A DNA stretch of 64,000 bases from Pholis gunnellus (Eukaryota > Chordata > Actinopteri > Perciformes > Pholidae). The notes under the pieces were generated by a model that worked only from the letters and a program-made list of their open reading frames with translations, did not search any database and was not told the DNA's origin. Positions 38,801 through 49,814 of this stretch are shown here, piece by piece (position 1 is the stretch's first letter; each line of letters opens with the position of its first letter). The position numbers and the translations under genes were made by a program. The stretch spans positions 19,807,841 to 19,871,840 of the forward strand of contig OU342806.1 in NCBI GenBank assembly GCA_910591455.2, read 5' to 3'.

Positions 38801-39835
38801 GCATTAACCTGATGAAAGGTTTTTAAAACCACTAAAACAGCACGGTGTCCTAGTTTCATTGTATATACCAAAGATACACACCTTTTATGTTTTCAGTGTC
38901 TGACACTGAGCCCGGTTTTTTAAACCTATAGGTTTACATTTTGGCAAATCGGCATCATTAAAAGTATGCCAAATTAGCTTTCAGTACTTCCTATAAGACA
39001 TGTACACATGGGTGACAGCTATCGCTGTATTAAAAACCTGATGACTGTCAAGTTCTGGAGATAAAAGAAGCGTCTTTTTCATACGATTCTTAAGTGGGTT
39101 TATTGATGTGAAATGATATCCTCGAGAAGCTTCAGTCCAATCGAGTCTAAAAATATGTGCATCATGTCCGTGTGTTCAGCATTGACTTATAATTGAGAAT
39201 TAGCAGCTTAAGTACCTTAATTGGGGCCAAATCAGTGGATCAAACTACAATAACTGCCTTCCTGTTGTTTTTCAGAACACCAGCATGCACCTGTCCCTTT
39301 CATGTAATACAGTATCTTTGTACAATTCAAAAAACCCTGCATAGCATTGAGACAGAAGTTAAGATTCAGGTGCCATGGGCATCATTTCCTGAACAAAAGA
39401 ATCCTTAATCAGAGTGAACGTAAAGACTATCACTCCAGAGAACGTCTGCACCCTGTTTACTTACTTCTGCAAGACTGTGTAGCAGCAGATTACAGTGTGC
39501 GTTTTAGTGTATGCTATTTTGTGTGTTACGTTATCTTTTAATTACAAACACGCCAGAAGTGTTTTGCAATAACTATCGTTCATTAACGCGGAGTCCCTTC
39601 TTTATACCTTTCATCGGGAGCTTCTGTAGATTAGCTGCATTATTCCAAAAGTAAGATCAGAAACAAACACAGACACAGAAGGTTCATGTTGTAATAAAAG
39701 CAGAGTCGGCAAGGCTGTTTTTAGTGTGTAATCCCTTCAAACTCTCACATTTGTTGTTAAAATCCAGTAATTTTCATCCCATGTAATCAGTCACCCTGCA
39801 GAATAAGCAGTGCAGAGAGCAGGAGGAGAAACATA
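35882..39835. other. Gene-free region upstream of the retrotransposon
   Basis: About 4 kb of AT-rich sequence without a supported ORF. A GCTAGC-rich patch lies around 37085-37340 and 37520-37560. If nos1ap and c1orf226 share transcripts, this is intron. Confidence 0.4.
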
Positions 39836-39840
39836 AGCAG
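39836..39840. repeat. Left target-site duplication AGCAG
   Basis: AGCAG directly precedes the left LTR and recurs directly after the right LTR (44828-44832). A 5-bp duplication fits BEL/Pao integration. Confidence 0.9.
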
Positions 39841-40428
39841 TGTAAATAACCAAATTCATGTGTGGCAAGCAATCTGTTGTTTTTCGTTGCATGTTTTGCT
39901 TGTTTTTCTGAGTTTATGTCTTTATTGTTTTTAAAACGAAATGCTTTTATTTTGAAAGCAGCTCTGAGAGTAATAGACGGAAGTGGTTTTGTGTGCGCAA
40001 GGAGAGAGAGTAACGGACAGAGAGTAACGGACAGAGAGTAACGGACGGAGAGAAAGACGGTTGGAGAGAGAGTAACGGACAGAGAGTAACGGACGGAGAG
40101 AAAGACGGTTGGAGAGAGAGTAACGGACAGAGAGTAACGGACGGAGAGAAAGACGGTTGGAGAGAGAGTAACGGACAGAGAGTAACGGACGGAGAGAAAG
40201 ACGGTAGGAGAGAGAGTAACGGACAGAGAGTAACGGACGGAGAGAAAGACGGTGGGACAGAGAGTAACGGACGGGAGAAAGACGGTTGGAAATGGATACT
40301 AACGGTACGGGATGAGTACCCCCCGAAGAGGCACAAGCTCTTACGTTGTTTGTTGTTTGTTTGATTAATCAATAAATTACACAATCATCAGTTAAGTGTC
40401 AAACCATCATTCGGAGGGATACGCTACA
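39841..40428 (+). repeat. Left LTR
   Basis: 588 bp, TG...CA ended. From about 40003 to 40290 it holds five to six tandem copies of a 48-bp GA-rich unit built from AGAGAGAGTAACGGACAG, AGAGTAACGGACGG and AGAGAAAGACGG plus TTGG or TAGG. GCAATAAATTACAC-type text near the end (AATCAATAAATTACAC, 40365-40382) supplies a polyA signal. Confidence 0.92.
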
Positions 40429-40551
40429 GTAAGAGCTTTACCTTCATCTGCTACGCTTCAGTAAGAGCTTCACCTTCATCTGCTACACCTCGCTACTTGT
40501 GGAAAAGTAAGAGCTTCACCTTCATCTGCTACACCTCGCTACTGGTGGAAC
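40429..40551 (+). repeat. Triplicated leader after the left LTR
   Basis: GTAAGAGCTTYACCTTCATC recurs at 40429, 40461 and 40507, the last two units about 46 bp each and including CTACACCTCGCTACTKGTGG. A primer-binding-site-like TGGTGGAAC is at 40543-40551, over 110 bp from the LTR end instead of next to it. Confidence 0.7.
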
Positions 40552-40633
40552 AAAGACGGAACGGCCACAGAGCAGCGAGTTGCAGCACCTAGCTTGATGG
40601 TCAACAGTAGCGGTAAGGAAAAATACATTCCAA

Positions 40634-43600
40634 ATGGATTCCATAAAGGATCAGATATATAAGCTACAAACGGAAATCCAAGAAATTAGAGGCTTACTAC
40701 ATCTGGAGGATTATGAAGTAATGTCGAAGCAGGAATTAAAGGAGGAAATTGAATGTAAGGAAAAACAGCTAGCTGAGCTTCAACTTGAAATGGATGATGC
40801 TACATTACCACGTCGATCAGAACGTCATATTGTACAAACGGAGAAAATGCTTGCCTACCAACAGGATGAACTGAGTAAAAAAGAAAAAAGACTCCTAAAC
40901 TTGTATGATCAATGGAAAATTAAAATCAGAACATCCAAAGAAAATTTAAAGAAAGACATATCAGACACCGAATTGTCTACAATAGCAGACAACATTGAAG
41001 AAGGAATGGATGATGTCATGAGAGCATACAGTGAAATAAGAGAGCGTGCCTCACCATCCACTGACTTGAGACGCAAGATTGATGCATGTGAGGCTGTGAC
41101 TAAAGATGTTATGAAGATAGTCAATGAACGCTTATCAGCAGTCGATGGTGATTATGATGCAGTATGTGAAAGGCATCGTCTCCGTCAGTTATATGCCCAT
41201 GACTATGCGTACTCAGTATATGGCACAGCTTCTCAGTCAAGTGGCAGTCACCACTCTGAGTCAACGATCTTAGCTGCAAAAAGGGCTGAGGCAGCCGCAG
41301 AGCTCGCGGCAAAGGAGGCTCAGTATAAAATACTGCAAGAAGAAAGAAAGCAAAAGGAAAAAATAAGGATAATGGAGGAAAACCATAGGAAGGAATTAGA
41401 AAAGCAGACGTCTGAATTAGAGCATCTACAAGTAGAAAGAGATATGGAAGTTGCTCGTGCTAGACTGGAGATCTACGACAGAGAAATCAGACAAGAAACT
41501 GATAGACAGTCCATTCAGCAGAACAACAGACCCCCCATCATTCCTTTCAACCCTGCTATATACCATCAAAATCCTCACGTTGTGACACCAGCGCCCACTA
41601 ATGACATGTCCTGTCTAGCCCAAGCAATCCAAGACAGCATAGCCATAAACAGACTCCCAGTGCCAACGCCCACAGTGTTTAGTGGAGACCCAATCCAGTA
41701 CATTGAATGGCGAGCGTCGTTCATGTCACTTGTTGACCGAAAGGGTATTTCTTCAGCTGATAAACTGTATTACCTAAAGAAATACGTCAGTGGCCCTGCT
41801 CATAAATGTCTCGAAGGCACATTTTATCGCAATGATGATGAGGCATATAGGGATGCATGGAATAAGCTCAACCATCGCTACGGACAGCCTTTTGTCGTCC
41901 AAAGAGCTTTCAGGGACAAGCTATCAAAATGGCCAAAAATTCAGCCCAAGGATGCTGAAGGGTTAAGGACATTCTCGGACTTCCTAAGTGCTTGTCTGCA
42001 AGCCATGGCCCACGTGAAGGGTTTAGAAATATTAAGTGACTGCGAAGAAAACGTAAAGCTAATACAAAAGGTTCCTGACTGGTTAGCATCAAGTTGGAAT
42101 CGTCGGGTTACAATAGCCCTAATGGAAGGAAAAGAGTTTCCCACCTTTGAGGATTTCACTAACTTTGTGTCTTTAGAAGCAGAGATAGCATGCAACCCAG
42201 TCACTTCCATATATGCTCTTCACTCAGTCAACTCATCTCATGACAAAGGATACATAAAGGAAACAAAGGGAAACAAAGCCAATGTTTTCAGCACTCAAAC
42301 TGCCATGAACAGTGACAAGTCAACATTAAACAATGCAAAACCAAGGTCCCCCTGTTTGTGGTGCAACGATGACAAGCATCAACTTCCCAAGTGCCCTGAC
42401 TTCAAAGAAAAGTCCCTTGAGGATCGACGAGCATACGTGAAGGATAACAAGCTGTGTTATGGATGTGTGAAACCAGGCCACGGTGCCAAGGAATGTCGTC
42501 ACCGCCATTCTTGTGATATATGTAAGGGAAGGCACCCTACTTGTCTCCACGATGAGAACTACAGAAGACGTGATGGTAGAGAAAGGTCTGTACCCCTTGC
42601 CAACACAGCTCCAAACACTGTAAACGAAACCATTGCAGCCACAGCACTCAGTGTCACTGGAGGTAGTCAGTCAGGCAGCACTTCCATGATCGTTCCTGTA
42701 TGGGTGTCCTCTGCTGAAAACCCAGCCAAAGAACAGCTTGTCTACGCATTACTAGACACTCAAAGTGACAGCACCTTCATCAACAAGGAGATAAGCAAGG
42801 AACTACAAGCAGACGCATACCCTGTGAAACTGAAACTTACCACTATGCTTGGAGAAAACATGATTGTGAAAAGTGAAAGGGTATCGGGACTACGTGTGAG
42901 AGGTTACAATTCAGGTGTTCACATCAACCTTCCTCCTTCTTACACCAAGGACTGCATTCCTGTGAATCGTGATCATATTCCCACTCACGAAACTGCAAAA
43001 CAATGGCCTCACTTAACAGCGATCGCAGATAAGATGCCACCTCTTCTCAGCTGTGATGTAGGACTCTTGATTGGGTATAACTGTCCCAGAACACTAACAC
43101 CCAGACAAGTAGTAGCAGGAAAAGACAACGAGCCCTATGCCATCCTTACGGACTTAGGATGGAGCATTGTAGGCTGCTCAACACAGTGCCTCGATGGAAC
43201 AGAATCAAGGCTGTGTCACAGAGTCACTGTAAAGGAACTCCCAATAGTCACGCCAATGGATGTGATAAGCGCCCTGGAATCAGATTTCAAGGACTCCAAA
43301 GGAGATGACAAGACTGTCTCACAAGAGGATATCATTTTCCTAAACAAACTCAAAGAAGGCATAAGGCAAAATGATCGGGGACATTACGAGATGCCTCTGC
43401 CCTTTAAGCAGCGGCCACACTTACCTGATAACAAAAAACTCGCTGAAATCAGACTTAGTCATTTACGACGGAGGTTCCACAGGGACGAGAAATATAAGAA
43501 GGACTACACAGCATACATGAAAGAAGTCATTGAGAGAGGTGATGTTGAGGAAGTAAACAAAGATGGAACTCCTGGTGAACGATGGTACATTCCCCATCAT

Positions 43601-44140
43601 GGCATCTACCACCCTAAAAAGCCTGAAAAAATACGGGTTGTGTTCGACTGTTCTGCAAGGTACAGCGGCACAAACCTAAACGAACACCTTCTACCAAGTC
43701 CAGACAGCCTGGAACCACTCACCTTCAATCATCTGATCAACATGAAATCCGGAACAGCTCTTCCGCCACCCGGAACGTTCCCTAGAGAGGACTTGTATGG
43801 CATAAAAAGATGGCGTCGCGTGCAGTATCTGGCCGAGCAGTTCTGGAGTCGGTGGAAACGTGAATATCTTCACAACATCATCGCAAGGCAGCGCTGGCAT
43901 ACACCAAGGAGAAATCTATGTGTCGGTGATATAGTGATGGACATTGATGAACTGTTGCCCAGAGGTGAATGGAGACTTGCAAGGGTCTTAGAGACTGTTA
44001 GTGGTAAGGATGGACTTGTAAGGAGAGTGAAAATTTCAGTGGGAGATAAGAGACTGAACAAGAAGGGTGAGCGCCTTAGAAATCTCTCCATAATGGAGCG
44101 CCCAGTGCAGAAGGTAGTTCTGATGTTAGAGGCTTCTTAA
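40634..44140 (+). CDS. BEL/Pao Gag-protease-truncated Pol polyprotein, 1168 codons
   Basis: One open frame. Residues about 1-310 are charged and coiled-coil-like, about 350-490 form the BEL Gag-like region (DUF1759 type). Cysteine-histidine knuckles follow at about 572 (LWCNDDKHQLPKC), 607 (CYGCVKPGHGAKEC) and 627 (CDICKGRHPTC). The aspartic protease region (DUF1758 type) has ALLDTQSDSTFI at about 705. The N-terminal edge of reverse transcriptase reaches VVFDCSARYSGTNLNE at about 1003. At about residue 1024-1028 (nt 43703-43716) the frame passes directly into the DUF5641-type region that ends integrase in these elements (WRRVQYLAEQFWSRWKREYL). The polymerase active-site block, RNase H and the catalytic part of integrase are therefore missing, with no frameshift or stop. 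Full Pao-type polyproteins are usually much longer. Role: particle protein and protease only, presumably. Confidence 0.9.
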   Translation: MDSIKDQIYKLQTEIQEIRGLLHLEDYEVMSKQELKEEIECKEKQLAELQLEMDDATLPRRSERHIVQTEKMLAYQQDELSKKEKRLLNLYDQWKIKIRTSKENLKKDISDTELSTIADNIEEGMDDVMRAYSEIRERASPSTDLRRKIDACEAVTKDVMKIVNERLSAVDGDYDAVCERHRLRQLYAHDYAYSVYGTASQSSGSHHSESTILAAKRAEAAAELAAKEAQYKILQEERKQKEKIRIMEENHRKELEKQTSELEHLQVERDMEVARARLEIYDREIRQETDRQSIQQNNRPPIIPFNPAIYHQNPHVVTPAPTNDMSCLAQAIQDSIAINRLPVPTPTVFSGDPIQYIEWRASFMSLVDRKGISSADKLYYLKKYVSGPAHKCLEGTFYRNDDEAYRDAWNKLNHRYGQPFVVQRAFRDKLSKWPKIQPKDAEGLRTFSDFLSACLQAMAHVKGLEILSDCEENVKLIQKVPDWLASSWNRRVTIALMEGKEFPTFEDFTNFVSLEAEIACNPVTSIYALHSVNSSHDKGYIKETKGNKANVFSTQTAMNSDKSTLNNAKPRSPCLWCNDDKHQLPKCPDFKEKSLEDRRAYVKDNKLCYGCVKPGHGAKECRHRHSCDICKGRHPTCLHDENYRRRDGRERSVPLANTAPNTVNETIAATALSVTGGSQSGSTSMIVPVWVSSAENPAKEQLVYALLDTQSDSTFINKEISKELQADAYPVKLKLTTMLGENMIVKSERVSGLRVRGYNSGVHINLPPSYTKDCIPVNRDHIPTHETAKQWPHLTAIADKMPPLLSCDVGLLIGYNCPRTLTPRQVVAGKDNEPYAILTDLGWSIVGCSTQCLDGTESRLCHRVTVKELPIVTPMDVISALESDFKDSKGDDKTVSQEDIIFLNKLKEGIRQNDRGHYEMPLPFKQRPHLPDNKKLAEIRLSHLRRRFHRDEKYKKDYTAYMKEVIERGDVEEVNKDGTPGERWYIPHHGIYHPKKPEKIRVVFDCSARYSGTNLNEHLLPSPDSLEPLTFNHLINMKSGTALPPPGTFPREDLYGIKRWRRVQYLAEQFWSRWKREYLHNIIARQRWHTPRRNLCVGDIVMDIDELLPRGEWRLARVLETVSGKDGLVRRVKISVGDKRLNKKGERLRNLSIMERPVQKVVLMLEAS

Positions 44141-44232
44141 GCTCAAGACTACAAAGGGACATTGTCGCTCTTAATGTGAAATTATTCATAGTTCATATGA
44201 TGTAATATGAAACATTCATAATTTGGTGGGAG

Positions 44233-44827
44233 TGTAAATAACCAAATTCATGTGTGGCAAGCAATCTGTTGTTTTTCGTTGCATGTTTTGCTTGTTTTTC
44301 TGAGTTTATGTCTTTATTGTTTTTAAAACGAAATGCTTTTATTTTGAAAGAAGCTCTGAGAGTAATAGACGGAAGTGGTTTTGTGTGCGCAAGGAGAGAG
44401 AGTAACGGACAGAGAGTAACGGATGGAGAGAAAGACGGTTGGAGAGAGAGTAACGGACAGAGAGTAACGGACGGAGAGAAAGACGGTTGGAGAGAGAGTA
44501 ACGGACAGAGAATAACGGACGGAGAGAAAGACGGTAGGAGAGAGAGTAACGGACAGAGAGTAACGGACGGAGAGAAAGACGGTAGGAGAGAGAGTAACGG
44601 ACAGAGAGTAACGGACGGAGAGAAAGACGGTAGGAGAGAGAGTAACGGACAGAGAGTAACGGACGGGAGAAAGACGGTTGGAAATGGATACTAACGGTAC
44701 GGGATGAGTACCCCCCGAAGAGGCACAAGCTCTTACGTTGTTTGTTGTTTGTTGTTTGTTTGATTAATCAATAAATTACACAATCATCAGTTAAGTGTCA
44801 AACCATCATTCGGAGGGATACGCTACA
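44233..44827 (+). repeat. Right LTR
   Basis: 595 bp, nearly identical to the left LTR. It has an extra 7-bp GTTTGTT unit near 44735-44755. Its 48-bp array is differently arranged: a 14-bp subunit is lost at the start and gained at the end relative to the left copy. GAAAGAAGC replaces GAAAGCAGC near 44346. Confidence 0.92.
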
Positions 44828-44832
44828 AGCAG
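44828..44832. repeat. Right target-site duplication AGCAG
   Basis: Exact match to the 5 bp before the left LTR. Confidence 0.9.
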
Positions 44833-46805
44833 TGAAAAGAGTGATTTTAGGGGCACACAACTAAATGGTTTACAAAACTAAAGAAGAGGGCTCTCTCTCC
44901 CACTCATGTACCAGCAGCGGTCTGGGCAGCCTGAACCAACTGAAATGATAACGCAACCTTCTGCAACACTAACCAAATTGCAAAACCTACCCCAGAAGGA
45001 ACATTGATATTAATCCGACAGCACAATTATAATTTGATCTATTCTGTTACTGCGTTTGAACTTGTGTGCTCTAAAATATAAAGAAACAAAATTGGGTGGA
45101 AATAAGATTTGCTTTTCGTTTGTCATGGAAGAAAACCGGGACTGGCTAAAGCACAGTCTTAAAGGCATGGTTGAGGGATCGTCTCCGCAAGAGGTGAACT
45201 AGCAGAGCGGCTGACCTTTACGGGGTGGAAACGAATGTATACCCTGCTCGAACACTAATGTCTCTCTCTCTCATCAACAGCTGCAGCTAAGAAGTGTATA
45301 TTTTTCACTCCAGGGTCATTTTCTCTACATTAATAAAGAATAATGAGGACTCGCAAGGTAATTGTGATTACAGTTTTCATTGTGTGGAACTAGTAATTGG
45401 CCAAATCAGCTCCGAACGCCCTCTCTGTCTGTGACTTCGGCTCGACTCTGCCAGGCAGCCAGCGTGAGGTTGTAATTAGCTTGGCTCGGCTTTGGCATCA
45501 CCCATCAAAGTGCCAAACTCTGAGCTTTGTTCTTCGCCGAGGGTAACCCACTTCTGTCACTGAGACGGAGCTGACGCACACGGAGCCCTGCAAGTGTACT
45601 CACACACTCAGACATTCTTCAGAAGTCAGAAATCTGTAATATCATTGATGCAAAGGTCTGGGACTTTTGTCCTTGAATTGAGATCGTTTTATATCGGTGA
45701 ATAATGAAGTGTTACGTCAACATGGATGACGAGACCTAGAGGGACATCTACAGCTCCGTGGCAGATGGGCAACCCCATACACTCACTACTGATGAAGACG
45801 GATGGAAGTGAAGTGAACCTTGAGTTGAAATTCTCAAAACAATATGTCTTTTTTTTGCATGTATATGAATATGTAGGTATATGGGCATGTATGTGTATAT
45901 GGGGGTACACGTGAAAGATAATTATTGGGGTGCTGAGGGCTCTTTAAGTTAAGTGATGAATGTATTTTATTTATTTTTTTGCTGTCTGACGAGCCTAGTT
46001 TTGGTATCTGTGTTGGTGTTGGTGTGTTTGGACGAATAACTATTTAAATGCAAAAATACCTAAAACAATATGACACTTTTCCTTGCGGCTGGTGCACTAT
46101 TCTGCTTGTTCATGTCAAACAAGTTTTGAGTTGTGCAAAGATTTACCTTCACGTCTCAAACGGAGAAGAAAAAGTGCAAACATATTCCACGTAACAAAAC
46201 AAACAGCCACGCCATCATCTCAGAACGCCCCTGTGCATATGAAGTATGTTCCGGCCTCTAAACAATGTATGAACAGATTAAAAAAAAAAGTTAGCTCTCC
46301 TTGTGCAAAATGTTTAAAACTGTTTAAAAGTTTAAAGTCTTTTTGCTTACAAAATGGAGACAGATGCTTAATAAAGTGTGATTCTGTTGCTTATCTGCCG
46401 AAGTAATAAATAAAAAGTGAAACAACAATTTGATTTTTGCGCTATAAATTCAAATGCCTTAATTGATTGAGCCCTTCATGTTGACAAGAGAAGTAGAGTG
46501 CAATGATGTTCTGGTTTGCAAAAGACGGCGGCATCAGAGCGAAACGCTAAAGGCAGAATATGTGAGAGACAAGTTCCGGGGCAGAGAGGATGAGTGACTA
46601 AACACAGAAACACGCTAAACCTTAGGCCAGACAGGATCATTATCACTGATGTAGTAAATTAGAGCTCCTCGCCAAATTAAGATATGCATGTGTGTGTGTG
46701 GAAAAGTATGAATATATGTTAGGCCAATCATGTCGGAAACTTGAGAGCAGTGAAGAAGAAATACCCCCCGCATCTCGTCTACACTTGCGCGTGCGCACAC
46801 CCACC

Positions 46806-46812
<7 letters not shown>
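44833..46812. other. Gene-free spacer
   Basis: No supported ORF. The segment 45340-45560 has mixed composition without simple repeats and could be a conserved noncoding element, but nothing in one sequence proves it. Confidence 0.3.

Positions 46813-46893
<81 letters not shown>
46801..46893. repeat. (CCCA)n then long (AC)n microsatellite
   Basis: A short CCCACCCACCCA run leads into about 40 AC units. Translated ORFs here (His-Thr repeats, Cys-Val on the other strand) are artefacts. Confidence 0.97.
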
Positions 46894-46896
<3 letters not shown>

Positions 46897-49814
46897 AGAG
46901 CCCCTCATCAATCTTGTACCTAGGTTCATTATATGCATATACATGAATGATTAAAGTGGTTGGGCTCTGGTAGGGGTCTTCCTCAGACTGATGAGGGACC
47001 GTATGTAGGACTGGATTAATGGAAGAAGTTTCTGATTTAGTAGACTGAACTCTGACTGACACGCTGCCCGTCACATCATCACTTTGTGCCGGCTTTTAGT
47101 CATTTTCTACTTGCAAAGTGGGCCCCGTCTGGATTTCGCTTCCAATTTTATGGAGGATCAGATGTAATATTCATGACTTTCTTACTCTTAATATTGAAGA
47201 TCAGTGTGAAAAGACTTTTTTTCTAAGGATGGGTTGCACCAACAAGAAACACATTTTAAACCTGATTAAATGATAGTTTTACTCATTTAAATCATGCTGC
47301 AGAAAACTATTGAGATTGAAACCTCTCTTTAAAAATCAGTTTTGTTTTTACTTTAAACCTAGATTAAATTTAAATCTGTTGCATCAAAACGTTTTGAGAT
47401 GTATTGAGTAAAATAATCAAGTTCCTCAAATGATGTAGCTGCTTAATTTCTCTCAAGATAGTGGTTCAGAAAGGAAACTATTATGGAGCTATAGTCTCTG
47501 TTTTATCTTACTGCGCTGTCCTTTTCTTTATCTTATATTATTTTGTCAGTATGCTCCAACAAGATTTTCACAAAAGGAGGAAAAATAAGAGTTTCCCCGC
47601 TGAGCCATCACGAGTTAGGCTGACTAACTAATATGTTAGCCAGCTTGCTGGCGAACAATGTAACAATATGTCAGCCAAAAGAGCATCAAGCAGCTGAAAT
47701 GATGAATTAATTTGATTGATAAGTCAATCGTCAGAATACCGACCTGCAACTACTTTATTCTATGATCAAATAATCATTTGATTAGCAACTCTAACACTGA
47801 CCATGTTCTGGATCCAGTCTCTCCAATGCAAGGATCTGTAGCTTTGAAAAAAGAAAAGTGGGAGATGGGACGCAAACCACGATTGTCCACCTCCTTCAGA
47901 CGTTTTGCTGTAACAACGAATGTAACGTTGCGCTACTTCCACTTTTGCTTCTGGTCGCTTGTCAGGAGAACATAACAGTCCTGATTTAAAATGATGCCTG
48001 CATTAGTATGCGTTTTCCCTCCTATCTGCTTATATGGTGGAAAAAATCTAACAAATCTAATCAATTGAACATACATAGATCGAACACATATATATCAGGC
48101 AATTAAGATGCCTGATATATATGTGTTCGATCTATGTATGTTCAATTGATTGACTCAGGCTCCATCGACAAAGCTGACCTCTCTGCCTCTTGTGTCGCAG
48201 CCGACCTGCCCTCCTCTATTTAGACAGGCGCTACCTCAACGTAAACACGGCAGGGCAGCAAACGTCGAAATCCATCCCCAAAAACATTAGCCAGCATCTA
48301 TCTTGTCGTGACAGGCTGAGCCTCCCAGTCTCACGGGGAGACAGAAGCCCCATTAGCAAAACGGATTGGTCTCCTCCTTCTCTTCTTCTATAGTTTCCTC
48401 TTCTACCTAAAGTAACCTTTCCACAAACTGCACCTCTGTTTTTTCCCCCCACTGGGGCTTGTTTCATTGTCGGGAGCAGTGTTTAGGCTACATGGCACCA
48501 AAACTGTCAAAGCCTCCATCATAATACTAATGAAGCTCTGCTATAGAGTTTAGACCAGGCAACGAATGATCCCACATAATCTCCTCTGAATCCAATACAG
48601 ATTACATTCTTGTAAACAGGATGAGGTGAGTCAACCTGCCCTGACTGTTCAGTAGAAGAGCAATTACTGCGGCAGCCCTTTGCCTTCAAATCATCTTGAG
48701 GGCACCTCAGATCGTCAGCCAGAGAGGCTGCAGCGCAGCACACAGATCTCTGCCACAAAACAATTGTCTTTCTTTGGCGCTGTGTGTATTTGGTGTTAAA
48801 TGTGTTGCATTTTGGTACGGGCACATTGCATTTCTTAGCAAAACAGCATCAATTCAGCCTGCAGTGCATCATCCTTGTGTGCATGCGCAGTTACAAACAA
48901 AAGAAGAAACCGTTTAAGAGCGTTACAGGGAAAAGTTACAACGGCGTGAACTCAGCTCGACTCAAGCAAGCTCATAGCGAAGGTCAAGCCAGCTACCGAT
49001 GTCCAACAGGGCAAAGAGATGTGGACGAATTATCTAGAACTATCTAAGTTATAACTTGTGTTTCGTCACAACTCTTTGGGTCTTGACCTGGTCTTTAAAA
49101 GCACAATGTAAAGCTGTCCAAACTATCCCTGAAAAGCTCAACGTCCCCATCGTTGCGTTGTAGTAATATTTAACAGGACTATCACTATTAATCAGCTGTC
49201 AATCACACAAAGTGGCAAAAATGCACTGGCACTGAGAATTACACGCAGGCTAGAAATGAAACAAACAGATCTGATAATGTACTGCCTCCAGTCGACACAT
49301 ACAGTAGCACTTGTTTCGGCTACCGTATCCAGCTCAAGAACACATTGGAAACCCTCTATTTAAATAGCCTCTTTCCACTGCCATGCTCCCATCATCATTA
49401 CAGCAGTCTAATGTTTCGGTTAAACGTGAAGTATTTTTTGCTGCTGCCTCGCAAGCAATTCACCCTCTCATCCTGCCGTGACCTTGCAGACCCCGTAAGA
49501 TACTTGAGACGCTAAAAAAGGAGATTCAATTATGATGTTATTCCCCACAAACTCCCAAAAGAGCCGCAGGAGCATCCTTGTACCCGACTGATGTGTCTCT
49601 CAATGACACAAACATGGGCATTAGTGTGTCCTCTGTCATACAGGTTAGTTAAGGACAGAGAGGAGAGTGAACAGCCATCAGAGGGGGGATAGTGGATGGA
49701 AATGTTGTGCAAATGTTTACACTTTGCACGTACAAGAGAGTTTCTACCAGGTCAGCAAGAAATACTGGCAAATATTCTGAACAAGACATGTTTACCAAAT
49801 CACCAAAAAGTGTC
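46894..49814. other. Gene-free spacer with a long hairpin
   Basis: No supported ORF. Contains the 43-bp perfect inverted repeat at 48059-48151. Sequence right after it (48160-48410) is unrepetitive and GC-moderate. Confidence 0.35.
48059..48151. repeat. Perfect 43-bp inverted repeat with 7-nt loop
   Basis: The left arm 48059-48101 begins AATCAATTGAACATACATAG and ends ATATATCAGGCA. The right arm 48109-48151 is its exact reverse complement. The loop is ATTAAGA and the arms stop matching on both sides. No coding capacity. Confidence 0.95.

Larger units (their letters stand above)
39841..44827 (+). mobile_element. BEL/Pao LTR retrotransposon, internally deleted, 4987 bp
   Basis: Two long direct repeats (39841-40428 and 44233-44827), each starting TGTAAATAACC and ending CGCTACA, flank one long plus-strand ORF and are bordered by AGCAG duplications. 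The Gag, protease and DUF5641-type parts of the ORF assign it to BEL/Pao. A purine-rich GGTGGGAG abuts the right LTR as a plus-strand primer. The LTRs differ by very few substitutions plus repeat-number changes, so insertion is recent. Full-length relatives encode reverse transcriptase, RNase H and integrase; most of that is absent, so any further movement would need enzymes from elsewhere. It lies antisense to c1orf226 and nos1ap between those genes. Confidence 0.93.

Noticed and set aside
40003..40290. Regularly repeated units suggesting a CRISPR array
   Set aside because: Units are directly adjacent without unique spacers and are in both LTRs of a retroelement in a vertebrate genome.
39947..40384. 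145-codon minus ORF (and the plus and minus ORFs in the right LTR) made of tandem repeats
   Set aside because: The 48-bp unit is a multiple of three, so the LTR array stays open on both strands; no start context or conservation expected.
40634..44140. Domesticated host gag-derived gene
   Set aside because: Flanking LTRs, matching target duplications and low LTR divergence make it a recent element insertion.
46615..47074. ORFs with Cys-Val or His-Thr repeats
   Set aside because: Translation of the (AC)n microsatellite.
48059..48151. microRNA precursor
   Set aside because: Perfect pairing over 43 bp with TA-rich arms is more like a fold-back repeat; no small-RNA evidence available.
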